12,981 bases of DNA from Prolixibacteraceae bacterium (GTDB lineage Bacteria > Bacteroidota > Bacteroidia > Bacteroidales > Prolixibacteraceae): contig SKHV01000252.1 of NCBI GenBank assembly GCA_007116765.1, positions 1 through 12,981 on the forward strand, written 5' to 3'. Position 1 is the first letter of the stretch, and every line of letters starts with the position of its first letter. Below the pieces are notes generated by a model. That model ran no database searches. It saw nothing but the letters and a program-made list of their open reading frames with translations, and had not been told where the DNA came from. Shown in pieces: positions 1 to 6,512 of the stretch. The translations under genes and the position numbers were made by a program.

Positions 1-325
1 CACTGGGTACTGGATGAGTCCTAAGTTCATAAGAATTACCCATTACTAATTACTCACTACTTTGTCAGTACAAAGTGTAAATTATCATGGATCAAGTATC
101 AAGATTGATGGATGCTGGGTGATGGACTATTTCGACACAATGACTCTAATGACTAATGACCAATAACTGATGACCTAATGACTGATGACCTAATGACTTA
201 ATGACTGATGACCTCCTGACCAGAAAACCAGAAATCCAGCATCCAGAAATTCAGCCTTCAACTTACTTTAAACCCTTTCGGCTTTTCGCTGTTATATTCT
301 GCATTAACGGAGAAGAGATTTTTAT
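1..325. other. Non-coding leader region with degenerate short repeats
   Basis: I see no convincing gene here. The stretch 139-222 is built from loosely repeated units around TGACTAATGACC/TGACCTAATGAC, and 220-254 continues with repeated CCAGAAA-like words. This looks like slippage-derived, low-complexity intergenic DNA. The last 70 bases lead into lipA; a purine-rich GGAGAAGAG at about 309-317 sits roughly 10 bases before the lipA ATG and may serve as its ribosome binding site. I could not find a clear Bacteroidota promoter pair. Confidence 0.6.
139..254. repeat. Degenerate tandem repeats (TGACYTAATGAC-like, then CCAGAAA-like)
   Basis: Imperfect copies of an ATGAC/TAATGAC word recur about every 8-14 bases from 139 to 222, in the forms ATGACTAATGACC, TGATGACCTAATGAC and TAATGACTTAATGAC. 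They are followed by CCAGAAAACCAGAAATCCAG and similar words to 254. Copies are too uneven for a coding repeat or a CRISPR array. No function is assigned. Confidence 0.6.
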
Positions 326-1177
326 ATGGAAGGAAAACAACGCTTGCCACATTGGATGAAAACCCCCATACCCGGAGGCGAGAAATATACACAGGTTAAA
401 ACCCTTATTCAACAACATAAACTGAATACCATTTGCACCAGTGGCAATTGCCCCAACCGGGCTGAATGCTGGAGCGCAGGTACGGCAAGTTTTATGATTT
501 TGGGAAACAAATGCACCCGTAACTGCCGTTTTTGCGATGTGCCTAACATGATTCCCGATGAACCCGACTGGAACGAGCCCAAACGTTTGGCTCAAACCAT
601 CAAAACACTTGGGCTGAAACATTGTGTAATTACCTCGGTGGCACGCGACGATATGCCCGATGGCGGAGCTGCTTTTTGGGCCGAAACCATTCAAGTTTTG
701 AAAGCTGAAAACCCGGGCATAACGCTCGAAGTGCTCATTCCCGATTTCGATGCTTCACCCGCCGATGTGCAAAAGGTAATTGATGCTCGCCCCGAAGTAA
801 TATCGCATAACCTCGAAACAGTAAGGAGGCTTACTCCTAAAGTACGCGACAGGGCAAGGTACTCGCGCAGTCTTGCTGTACTGAAACAAGTAGCAGCAAG
901 TGGCGTGGTGGCCAAGTCGGGCATAATGCTTGGCCTGGGCGAAACCCGCGACGAGGTGTTGCAAGCCATGGACGACCTGCGCGAAGTGGGTTGCAAGGTG
1001 ATGACCCTGGGGCAATACCTGTCACCATCGGAGCACCACCTGAAAATTGAAGAATTTATTAAGCCCGATGTTTTTAAATTTTATAAGGAAGAAGGATTAA
1101 AAAAAGGTTTTAGCTTTGTGGAAAGTACGCCACTTGTGCGTTCGTCGTACCACGCAGAATTGCATGTGAATGCATAA
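326..1177 (+). CDS. lipA: Lipoyl synthase LipA
   Basis: Radical SAM enzyme that inserts two sulfur atoms into protein-bound octanoyl groups to make lipoyl cofactors for 2-oxoacid dehydrogenases and the glycine cleavage system; cytoplasmic. The 283-residue length is normal for the family. The auxiliary cluster motif CX4CX5C is present (C37, C42, C48), as is the radical SAM motif CX3CX2C (C63, C67, C70, in KCTRNCRFC). The C-terminal RSSY motif (272-275), whose serine helps ligate the auxiliary cluster in characterised LipA, is intact. The ATG at 326 is preceded by a purine-rich GGAGAAGAG. No lipB or lplA is visible nearby. The next gene, a flavin reductase, starts 10 bases downstream and could share its transcript. 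Identification is secure from the two cluster motifs plus RSSY. Confidence 0.97.
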   Translation: MEGKQRLPHWMKTPIPGGEKYTQVKTLIQQHKLNTICTSGNCPNRAECWSAGTASFMILGNKCTRNCRFCDVPNMIPDEPDWNEPKRLAQTIKTLGLKHCVITSVARDDMPDGGAAFWAETIQVLKAENPGITLEVLIPDFDASPADVQKVIDARPEVISHNLETVRRLTPKVRDRARYSRSLAVLKQVAASGVVAKSGIMLGLGETRDEVLQAMDDLREVGCKVMTLGQYLSPSEHHLKIEEFIKPDVFKFYKEEGLKKGFSFVESTPLVRSSYHAELHVNA

Positions 1178-1187
1178 ATTGAGAAAT

Positions 1188-1844
1188 ATGGATAACAAAA
1201 TACAATCAAAAGTACTGTCGGTAAACAGCGTAACCGACTCGGCATATACACTGCGCATTGAGCGCAACGGTTTTGAATTTAAGGCGGGGCAATATCTCGT
1301 GCTGAGTATGCCCGGCGAACGAAAAGCCCGCGAATATTCGATTTACAGCTCCGAAACCGACGATTTTATCGAGCTGTTGATAAAAGAAGTTGAGCCGGGA
1401 GAAATGTCGCACCAGCTTAAATACCTCAAAGTCGGCACCAAAGTTGAAATTAGTGGGCCCTTTGGTTTTTTCATTTTAAAAAACGATGTAATCGATAGTA
1501 AGCAGCCCATAATTTTTGTGGCAACCGGTACCGGTATCTCGCCTTTCCGCAGCATAATACGCTCGAACCCTGCACTCGATTACACCATTTTGCACGGGGT
1601 GCGCTACAAAAGCGAAGCATACCACAAAACCGACTACGTACCCGAAAGGTACAAGCTTTGCTCATCGCGCGAAAACGGTATAGGTTACAAAGGTAGGGTT
1701 ACAGACTATATTGCTGAAAACGGCATTAACCCCAATGCTCTATATTTTTTGTGCGGCAATTCGGCCATGGTAAACGAGGTAAGCGAAATGCTTGAGGAAA
1801 GGGGACTTCCGGCGGGCAATATCAAAACCGAAATATTTTTTTGA
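1188..1844 (+). CDS. FAD-dependent ferredoxin/flavodoxin-NAD(P)H reductase-like protein
   Basis: A compact 218-residue reductase of the ferredoxin-NADP+ reductase superfamily. The N-terminal FAD-binding beta-barrel carries the RxYS signature (REYS, 48-51). The C-terminal NAD(P)-binding half has VATGTGISPF (111-120) and the FLCGNSAMV segment (187-195), and the chain ends in TEIFF, an aromatic tail that stacks on the flavin in this family. No [2Fe-2S] domain is attached, so the electron partner is probably a separate ferredoxin or flavodoxin. An in-frame ATG at 1170 would overlap lipA by 8 bases; I prefer 1188 because the barrel begins immediately after it. Co-orientation with lipA suggests, as inference only, that it may supply low-potential electrons to LipA or other radical SAM enzymes. 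Substrate and NADH/NADPH preference cannot be read from the sequence. Confidence 0.85.
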   Translation: MDNKIQSKVLSVNSVTDSAYTLRIERNGFEFKAGQYLVLSMPGERKAREYSIYSSETDDFIELLIKEVEPGEMSHQLKYLKVGTKVEISGPFGFFILKNDVIDSKQPIIFVATGTGISPFRSIIRSNPALDYTILHGVRYKSEAYHKTDYVPERYKLCSSRENGIGYKGRVTDYIAENGINPNALYFLCGNSAMVNEVSEMLEERGLPAGNIKTEIFF

Positions 1845-1921
1845 TGCCGGTCACTGGAAATTAGTCATTGATTGGTCAGGTCGCTGCCGGATGATTCTCT
1901 TTAGCTCTATTTCTTCACATA

Positions 1922-2935
1922 CTACAATTTGTTTATTTTCACCTCTCCGGCGTTGGGTATGGCTTCAAATTCAATGTAGAGATTATCTCCAATTTTGACC
2001 GGCTTACTGGTGAGTACTTTTTTGCCTTGCTTAACCCGTGCGTTTTTCCAGTCATTGGGAAATATCCTACGAAATGTAAGAGGTATGTTGTAAATTGAAT
2101 TGTCGAGCGTGTGGCTTATTTCAACCCTGATGCTTTTTTTTCCGGCTTTCTTTTCTGAAATCGAAACCGCGTCGCGCTGTTTGATGTAGCGTGTCACATC
2201 GGCAAAAGTTGCTACCCAGTAGGTGTCGCGATTTTTGTCGAAATGTTGCAGGCTTTTGCGCAATTCAAGCGAATCAACCGGAGAGTAGCCCCCATCGTTT
2301 TCAATGCCATGGAAAACGTAAGTACACCATCCTCCAAGCTGTACCGCTTCGTCTGCTTTCATTATCAAATCTTCGGCAGTTTCAATGTTGTATTCGCTTC
2401 CCACCATAATAGCATTAATCAGAAAAAAATTATCGGGCGTGGCTTTTTCAACTTGTCCAAAGCAGTGGCGTGCAGCAAGGTAGTATTCCGACACGATACC
2501 CTCGATGGCAGGTATGCAAAACGGATAAGCGTGAGTGAGGCATTTTTCCCCTTCGATTTTTGATTGGATGATTTCCTGCGAATTTTTTAACTCATTGTGC
2601 TGTTCCTGCTCCGATAAATCGTTAAAGCTGCGGTGTGCAACGGTGTGGCTGGCAATTTCGTGTCCTGTGGCAGCAGCTTCGTTGAATGCTTCCCAGTTGG
2701 GCTCCCAGTTTATTACCGGGTAAAATGTGGCCTGCAAGTCAAACTCGTTGAAAAGGGGTATGCCAATGCTGTATTGATTTGGCGTGTTATCGTCAAAAGT
2801 GTAAGTGACTGCTGCCTTTGTAAACCCTTTCCAGGTAGCTACTTCGTAGCCGGGTGCAATATTTTGCGCTGAAAGATAGAAGGGAAGTAGGGTAGCAAGA
2901 ATGCTTATTCTGAAGATATTGTTTAGCTGCTTCAT
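1922..2935 (-). CDS. Secreted polysaccharide deacetylase family protein (CE4/NodB-like)
   Basis: 337 residues with an N-terminal signal peptide (about 1-23, ending LSA before QN) and no lipobox cysteine, so it is likely periplasmic or secreted. The NodB homology domain is visible from about residue 40: TFDD (46-49) supplies the catalytic base and metal aspartates, HTVAH (97-101) is the metal-binding HxxxH motif, and VFHG (207-210) provides the late catalytic histidine. The usual RxPxG-type motif is replaced around HAYPFC (135-140), so the active site may differ from classical chitin or peptidoglycan deacetylases. The C-terminal ~75 residues (from about 260) look beta-rich and may be an accessory domain. 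It converges with the flavin reductase and diverges from the beta-propeller gene. The substrate is unknown; removal of N- or O-acetyl groups from a glycan is the family expectation. Confidence 0.85.
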   Translation of the reverse strand: MKQLNNIFRISILATLLPFYLSAQNIAPGYEVATWKGFTKAAVTYTFDDNTPNQYSIGIPLFNEFDLQATFYPVINWEPNWEAFNEAAATGHEIASHTVAHRSFNDLSEQEQHNELKNSQEIIQSKIEGEKCLTHAYPFCIPAIEGIVSEYYLAARHCFGQVEKATPDNFFLINAIMVGSEYNIETAEDLIMKADEAVQLGGWCTYVFHGIENDGGYSPVDSLELRKSLQHFDKNRDTYWVATFADVTRYIKQRDAVSISEKKAGKKSIRVEISHTLDNSIYNIPLTFRRIFPNDWKNARVKQGKKVLTSKPVKIGDNLYIEFEAIPNAGEVKINKL

Positions 2936-3131
2936 TTTATATTTTGATATTTATTCAATTGCAATATTAGCGAAAATAGGTTTTAGTCAGGTTAAAAAAA
3001 TGATTTTATAAGTATGAATAAACAGGAAAAGACCTAATCCAAATGTGTGTTTTAGCATTTCTTTCAGGTTATATTTTCATGTGCAATTCGGAAAAAAAAG
3101 TATTTTTAGCCTAAATGCTAATATTCAGGAA

Positions 3132-4403
3132 ATGAAAAAAAAATTAATTGTATTAATGTCACTATTAGTAATAGCAAGTTTAGATGTTCTTATTGCTCAG
3201 GATGAAAACTGGACACATTTCAGGGGCAGCAATCTTGATGCTATCTCGCAATCTCAAAACCCACCGGTTAAGTGGGACGAAACTAACATAAAATGGAAAA
3301 CCGCAATCCATGGTCGCGGATGGTCATCGCCTGTGGTTTATGGTAATCAGGTTTGGTTGAGCACTGCAAGTTCCGATGGGAAGAGTCTTCATGCGGTTTG
3401 TGTCGATTTCGAAACGGGCGAGGTAATTCACGACATACTGGTTTTTGAACACGATTCAGTAATAAATAAGCATGATGTGAATTCATACGCTACACCCACA
3501 TCGGCTATTGAAGATGGATTTGTTTATGTGCATTATGGAAGTTTGGGAACAGCATGTATCGACACAAAAAGCGGTCGCATTGTTTGGACTGAAACACAAC
3601 TGAAATGCAACCATATACAAGGACCGGGCTCATCGGTTCTGTTGTATAACAATCTGGTGATTTTACATTACGAGGGTGTCGATGAGCGTTTTATAGTTGC
3701 GCTCAATAAGAAAAATGGGGAGAAAGTATGGAAAACCCACCGTCAGGAGGAACCTTATAAGGCCATACCTTGGATTGGCACAAAAGCATATGTAACACCG
3801 CTCCCTGTAACGGTTGATGGTAGAGATTTGATTATATCAAACGGGTCGGCAGTTATTAATGCTTACGACCCGAAAACCGGCAATGAGGTTTGGAGTATAA
3901 CCAGGGGTGCTGAATCAACAGTGTCGATGCCCTTTGCTGAAAATGGCGTGGTTTATTTCGAAACGGGTTTCATGAAAGACGACGAAGGTAGTTTCTCTGA
4001 ACTTATGGCGGTTAACCCATCGGGAACAGGCAATATTGACGAAACCCACGTTTTGTGGAGCAAACGTATTCCCAGTATGCCACTGGCTACACCGGTTATC
4101 AAAAATGGACTTATATACACGGTCGATACCAGAAGAATGATGAGGTGTATTGATGCCTCGAACGGAGAAGATGTTTGGTCAAGCAGGATGCGTAGCCAGT
4201 TTAATGCATCGCCTGTTTATGCCAATGGTAAAATTTATTTCTCATCTACTCGGGGCGAAGTGGTTGTTATAGAGGCGGGAAGGGAGCATGAGGTTCTTGC
4301 CGAGAATCAACTTGAGGGAGAAATTTGGGCAACACCTGCAATTCTTCGGAATTCGTTATTGATTCGCACCGATAAATATTTGTACCGAATTGAATGTTTT
4401 TAG
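3132..4403 (+). CDS. Secreted PQQ-like beta-propeller repeat protein
   Basis: 423 residues from the ATG at 3132, which is preceded by CAGGAA and opens a classic signal peptide (MKKKLIVLMSLLVIAS, cleavage near IAQ-DE around 23). An upstream ATG at 3045 would add 29 residues before the signal peptide and is unlikely. After WTHFRGSN (27-34) the chain shows repeated blade signatures of the GxxxW type: TGEVI, SGRIVW, NGEKVW, TGNEVW and NGEDVW. These alternate with DGFVYV, NGVVYF, NGLIYT and NGKIYF strands, as in BamB-like and PQQ-dehydrogenase-like propellers. I see no catalytic dehydrogenase residues or heme motif, so it is more likely a binding or scaffold propeller than an enzyme. The neighbouring deacetylase is divergent, and a functional link is unproven. 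Confidence 0.88.
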   Translation: MKKKLIVLMSLLVIASLDVLIAQDENWTHFRGSNLDAISQSQNPPVKWDETNIKWKTAIHGRGWSSPVVYGNQVWLSTASSDGKSLHAVCVDFETGEVIHDILVFEHDSVINKHDVNSYATPTSAIEDGFVYVHYGSLGTACIDTKSGRIVWTETQLKCNHIQGPGSSVLLYNNLVILHYEGVDERFIVALNKKNGEKVWKTHRQEEPYKAIPWIGTKAYVTPLPVTVDGRDLIISNGSAVINAYDPKTGNEVWSITRGAESTVSMPFAENGVVYFETGFMKDDEGSFSELMAVNPSGTGNIDETHVLWSKRIPSMPLATPVIKNGLIYTVDTRRMMRCIDASNGEDVWSSRMRSQFNASPVYANGKIYFSSTRGEVVVIEAGREHEVLAENQLEGEIWATPAILRNSLLIRTDKYLYRIECF

Positions 4404-4439
4404 ACTTGTAGCTCGCTGAATTCGACATCTACACAGCAC

Positions 4440-4945
4440 AACCCGACAGCGTTTCTAAAATCCTGTCGGCGTTTGAACCTTGTGCGAGCTGCTGCGAACA
4501 GTTACAGACAGTTGCGTTTTGCAAAATAAAATCCCGATAGGGATTCAATGTGGGTAGAAAATGGATGTACCCCGGAACCCTGCGTGCCGTAGGTACGCGA
4601 TATGTGGCACTGGTTATTGACCAACGGATTTTGCACCTACGGCGCAATGCTTAAAATGTAGGAACCGATTTCTACCCACATTTTATGCCTAAAGGCATAG
4701 GCGAAGCATGTATTTTGTAAATAAATACACCTCGCAAACCACTGCAAACTTTTTTCAAACCCCATTCAAAGGTAGGATTGAACCTCTAGGAGGTAGGGGG
4801 TATATGGGGTGGTTTTCTTAACTTAGTGCAATGTGGATTATAAATCCACTGCCTAAAGGCGGCGATTGCAATCGAAGATCACCGAAGGTAAATCAGCGGA
4901 GCTAGATACGCACCAGCGTTCGCGATCATTCTACATATTCCGATG
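4440..4945. repeat. Left copy of a ~0.5 kb palindrome-rich repeat flanking the RAYT gene
   Basis: Starting at AACCCGACAGCGTTTCTAAAA, this stretch matches 5916-6402 in the same orientation, with long shared blocks: 4440-4480, 4520-4735 and 4757-4800. A short tail, TACGCACCAGC and the CTACATAT that follows, also matches (about 4908-4940 against 6356-6398). Inside are a small hairpin (CCGACAG 4443-4449 with CTGTCGG 4463-4469) and a long nested palindrome at 4547-4682. It carries no gene I can support; the reading frame across it is a by-product of the palindrome. This looks like a REP/MITE-type element mobilised by, or associated with, the adjacent RAYT. Confidence 0.75.
4547..4682. repeat. Nested inverted repeat (cruciform-forming) in left repeat copy
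   Basis: The outer arms are a perfect 14-bp inverted repeat: AATGTGGGTAGAAA at 4547-4560 and its reverse complement at 4669-4682. An inner 9-bp pair, GCCGTAGGT (4586-4594) and ACCTACGGC (4635-4643), nests symmetrically, with a short TGGT/ACCA pair near the centre. The same architecture recurs in the right-hand copy. Confidence 0.8.
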
Positions 4946-4965
4946 AACGGGGTCATTTTTCGTCT

Positions 4966-5655
4966 CTATATTTCAGGATCATTAAATTTATCGTCATTCC
5001 AGTTTTCAGGATTATTGCGGATATATTTTTTTATTCGCAAATATGATTGATCGTCGCGAATGACATGGTCGTGGTAATCGGATTGCCAATTATTTTTACC
5101 AGGCGTTTTTCGTGAATCATTCATCTGTTTAGATGTTTTCATTTTCAATTTGCCCAATATTTTGGGAATGATCATTTTCCGACGTTGTTTCCGGTATTGT
5201 TTTATTTCGTCAATGGTTGGTTTGTAATCGTTGTTGTACCACCATTGTTGATTGGGCGTTGGTTGGGACGTTGGTTGGGACGTTGGTTGGGACGTTGGTA
5301 GAGAAAATTCATGAATTTTCTCTACGTTGCCACCACCAACCACGTTGCCACCATCCCCGATGGCAATACCATTATTGTAATTGTATTCCCCTATTTCTAT
5401 TATTAAATGGATATGGTTTGGCATTACCTGCCATTCATCCAGGATAATGCGCGGGTTATATTCGGGGATTATCCTGATTTCGGCGTCAACAAATTCACCA
5501 AATTCTGACAATTCCATTTTTTTGTTTACCACGTTACCCAAAATACATTCCCTTTTATTAATGCAGATTGTTATAAAATATCTGCCCGGTGCGGAATAAT
5601 CCCAATATTTACATCTGTTAGGTTCAATGCGGTATTTGCTGCGGAATTTAGTCAT
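4966..5655 (-). CDS. REP-associated tyrosine transposase (RAYT, Y1/HUH, IS200-like)
   Basis: 229 residues of the Y1 transposase superfamily, enzymes that nick and join single-stranded DNA and in bacteria are associated with dispersal of REP palindromes. The HUH motif is clear in MPNHIHLII (H81, H83). The C-terminal helix YLRIKKYIRNNPENW (205-219) holds the candidate catalytic tyrosine, probably Y205 or Y211. The N-terminal YDYSAPGRYFITIC-type segment reads YWDYSAPGRYFITIC here, as usual for RAYTs. Between the HUH motif and the next conserved block (KQRRKMIIPKILGKLKMKTS, about 156-175) lies a low-complexity insert (about 92-135) with GGNVVGGGNV and repeated TSQP units. The gene is complete from ATG at 5655 to TAG at 4966 and sits alone between two copies of a palindrome-rich repeat. 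It is probably functional, although the expanded insert could impair folding. Confidence 0.9.
   Translation of the reverse strand: MTKFRSKYRIEPNRCKYWDYSAPGRYFITICINKRECILGNVVNKKMELSEFGEFVDAEIRIIPEYNPRIILDEWQVMPNHIHLIIEIGEYNYNNGIAIGDGGNVVGGGNVEKIHEFSLPTSQPTSQPTSQPTPNQQWWYNNDYKPTIDEIKQYRKQRRKMIIPKILGKLKMKTSKQMNDSRKTPGKNNWQSDYHDHVIRDDQSYLRIKKYIRNNPENWNDDKFNDPEI
5249..5296. repeat. 12-bp tandem repeat inside the RAYT gene
   Basis: Three perfect copies of GGTTGGGACGTT occupy 5261-5296, preceded by a degenerate fourth unit (5249-5260). On the coding strand they give the (TSQP)n run at about residues 121-133 of the transposase. The 12-bp period keeps the frame, so copy number can change without breaking the gene. 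Confidence 0.9.
5298..5325. repeat. Perfect 28-bp palindrome inside the RAYT gene
   Basis: GTAGAGAAAATTC (5298-5310) is followed by AT and the exact reverse complement GAATTTTCTCTAC (5313-5325), so all 28 bases are self-complementary. It directly abuts the tandem repeat and encodes the EKIHEFSL portion of the transposase insert. Confidence 0.95.
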
Positions 5656-5915
5656 TTTGTTGTTTTATAGGGATATTATATCTTTTTAATCTGCTGGTAA
5701 ATTACAAATTTATTGGTGGTTTTCATAACAATATCCGATCCGCATAGTTTTTGTTGGTCATCGGCGTTGTTGTGCAGGGCATATGCCAGAATGAACTATA
5801 CAAATAATCAACCGGATTTGCTACTATTTCTGCCCTTGCTGGGGTGTAAGCAAGGTGCGGGTTTGTTGCATTCCTAGTTAGTTGAAGCTTGCCGCACCCG
5901 GCAACTTAGCAGTTT
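5656..5915. other. Intergenic DNA upstream of RAYT
   Basis: No gene seen. It contains the RAYT upstream region and one small perfect hairpin at 5889-5904 (TTGCCG, CACC, CGGCAA). The hairpin lies just before the right-hand repeat copy and could be a RAYT recognition structure; that is inference only. No confident promoter was found. Confidence 0.5.
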
Positions 5916-6023
5916 AACCCGACAGCGTTTCTAAAAACCTGTCGGCGTTTAAACCTTGCAACAAGCCGCTGCTAACAGGTACAGTCAGTTGCGTTTCGCA
6001 AAATAAAAACCCGTTAGGGATTC

Positions 6024-6159
6024 AATGTGGGTAGAAAATGAATGTACCCCTGAACCCTGCGTGCCGTAGGTACGCGATGTGTGGCACTGGTTATATACCA
6101 ACGGATTTTGCACCTACGGCGCAATGCTTACAATGCAGGAACCGGTTTCTACCCATATT
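6024..6159. repeat. Nested inverted repeat (cruciform-forming) in right repeat copy
   Basis: The outer arms AATGTGGGTAGAAA (6024-6037) and TTTCTACCCATATT (6146-6159) pair with one mismatch, which would be a G-U/G-T wobble. The inner pair GCCGTAGGT (6063-6071) and ACCTACGGC (6112-6120) is perfect. The total span of 136 bases equals that of the left copy. Confidence 0.8.
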
Positions 6160-6280
6160 TTATGCCAAAAGACATAGGCGAATCATGTATTTTGTAGATA
6201 AATTCACCTCGCAAGCCTCTGCTAACTAACAACAAACCCCATTCAAAGGTAGGATTGAACCCCCTTCAGGGGGCAGGGGG

Positions 6281-6345
6281 AACAGCGTTTCTAAAAACCT
6301 GTCGGCGTTTAAACGTTATGCAAGCCGCTGCGAACACCCGAACAG
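6281..6345. repeat. Truncated third copy of the repeat start
   Basis: AACAGCGTTTCTAAAAACCT, then GTCGGCGTTTAAAC and AAGCCGCTGC, repeat the start of the right-hand copy (5921 onward). The first arm of its hairpin (CCG of CCGACAG) is missing, so this copy cannot form the small stem. Confidence 0.7.
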
Positions 6346-6457
6346 CAAGGACAAATACGCACCAGCCTCTGCGAACTTACTACATATCCTGAAAAGCAGG
6401 GAATATATTTCATAATGGGATCACAGATCTCAAACCTGAAGGTACATTTGAGCATAA

Positions 6458-6498
6458 AAAAGTCCGTGTAAACTGTTTTTGTTTTTACACGGACTTTT
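6458..6498 (-). terminator. Rho-independent terminator after the T9SS-domain gene
   Basis: A perfect 15-bp stem pairs AAAAGTCCGTGTAAA (6458-6472) with TTTACACGGACTTTT (6484-6498) around an 11-base loop. It lies 14 bases past the stop of the minus-strand gene, and a run of U residues follows in that direction. The A/T-rich flanks would also allow it to act on transcripts arriving from the repeat side. Confidence 0.9.
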
Positions 6499-6512
6499 AT
6501 TATTCATCAAAA

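Larger units (their letters stand above)
5916..6402. repeat. Right copy of the ~0.5 kb palindrome-rich repeat
   Basis: Direct-oriented partner of 4440-4945, diverged by scattered substitutions and small indels. It retains the CCGACAG/CTGTCGG hairpin (5919-5925 and 5939-5945), the nested palindrome (6024-6159) and the downstream block AAACCCCATTCAAAGGTAGG (around 6234-6253). From 6281 a truncated extra copy of the repeat start is inserted before the shared tail. The short open frame across it mirrors the palindrome and is not a believable gene. Confidence 0.75.

Noticed and set aside
263..694. A 143-codon open frame on the minus strand opposite the start of lipA
   Set aside because: It lies antisense to the well-supported lipA frame, has no recognisable motif and mirrors lipA codons.
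1845..1921. Bidirectional terminator between the convergent reductase and deacetylase genes
   Set aside because: I found no stem of convincing length with a T-tract in this 77-base gap.
4429..4647. Minus-strand open frame in the left repeat copy
   Set aside because: It is created by the palindromic repeat; the right copy does not preserve the same frame, and no protein features are seen.
5249..5325. Possible CRISPR array
   Set aside because: Units are 12 bases with no spacers between them and lie within a coding frame.
5217..5447. Plus-strand frame across the tandem repeat and palindrome inside the RAYT gene
   Set aside because: It is a shadow of the transposase frame; the shared EKIHEFSL peptide results from palindrome symmetry.
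6038..6229. Plus-strand open frame in the right repeat copy
   Set aside because: It runs through both arms of the nested palindrome and has no convincing start signal or family features.
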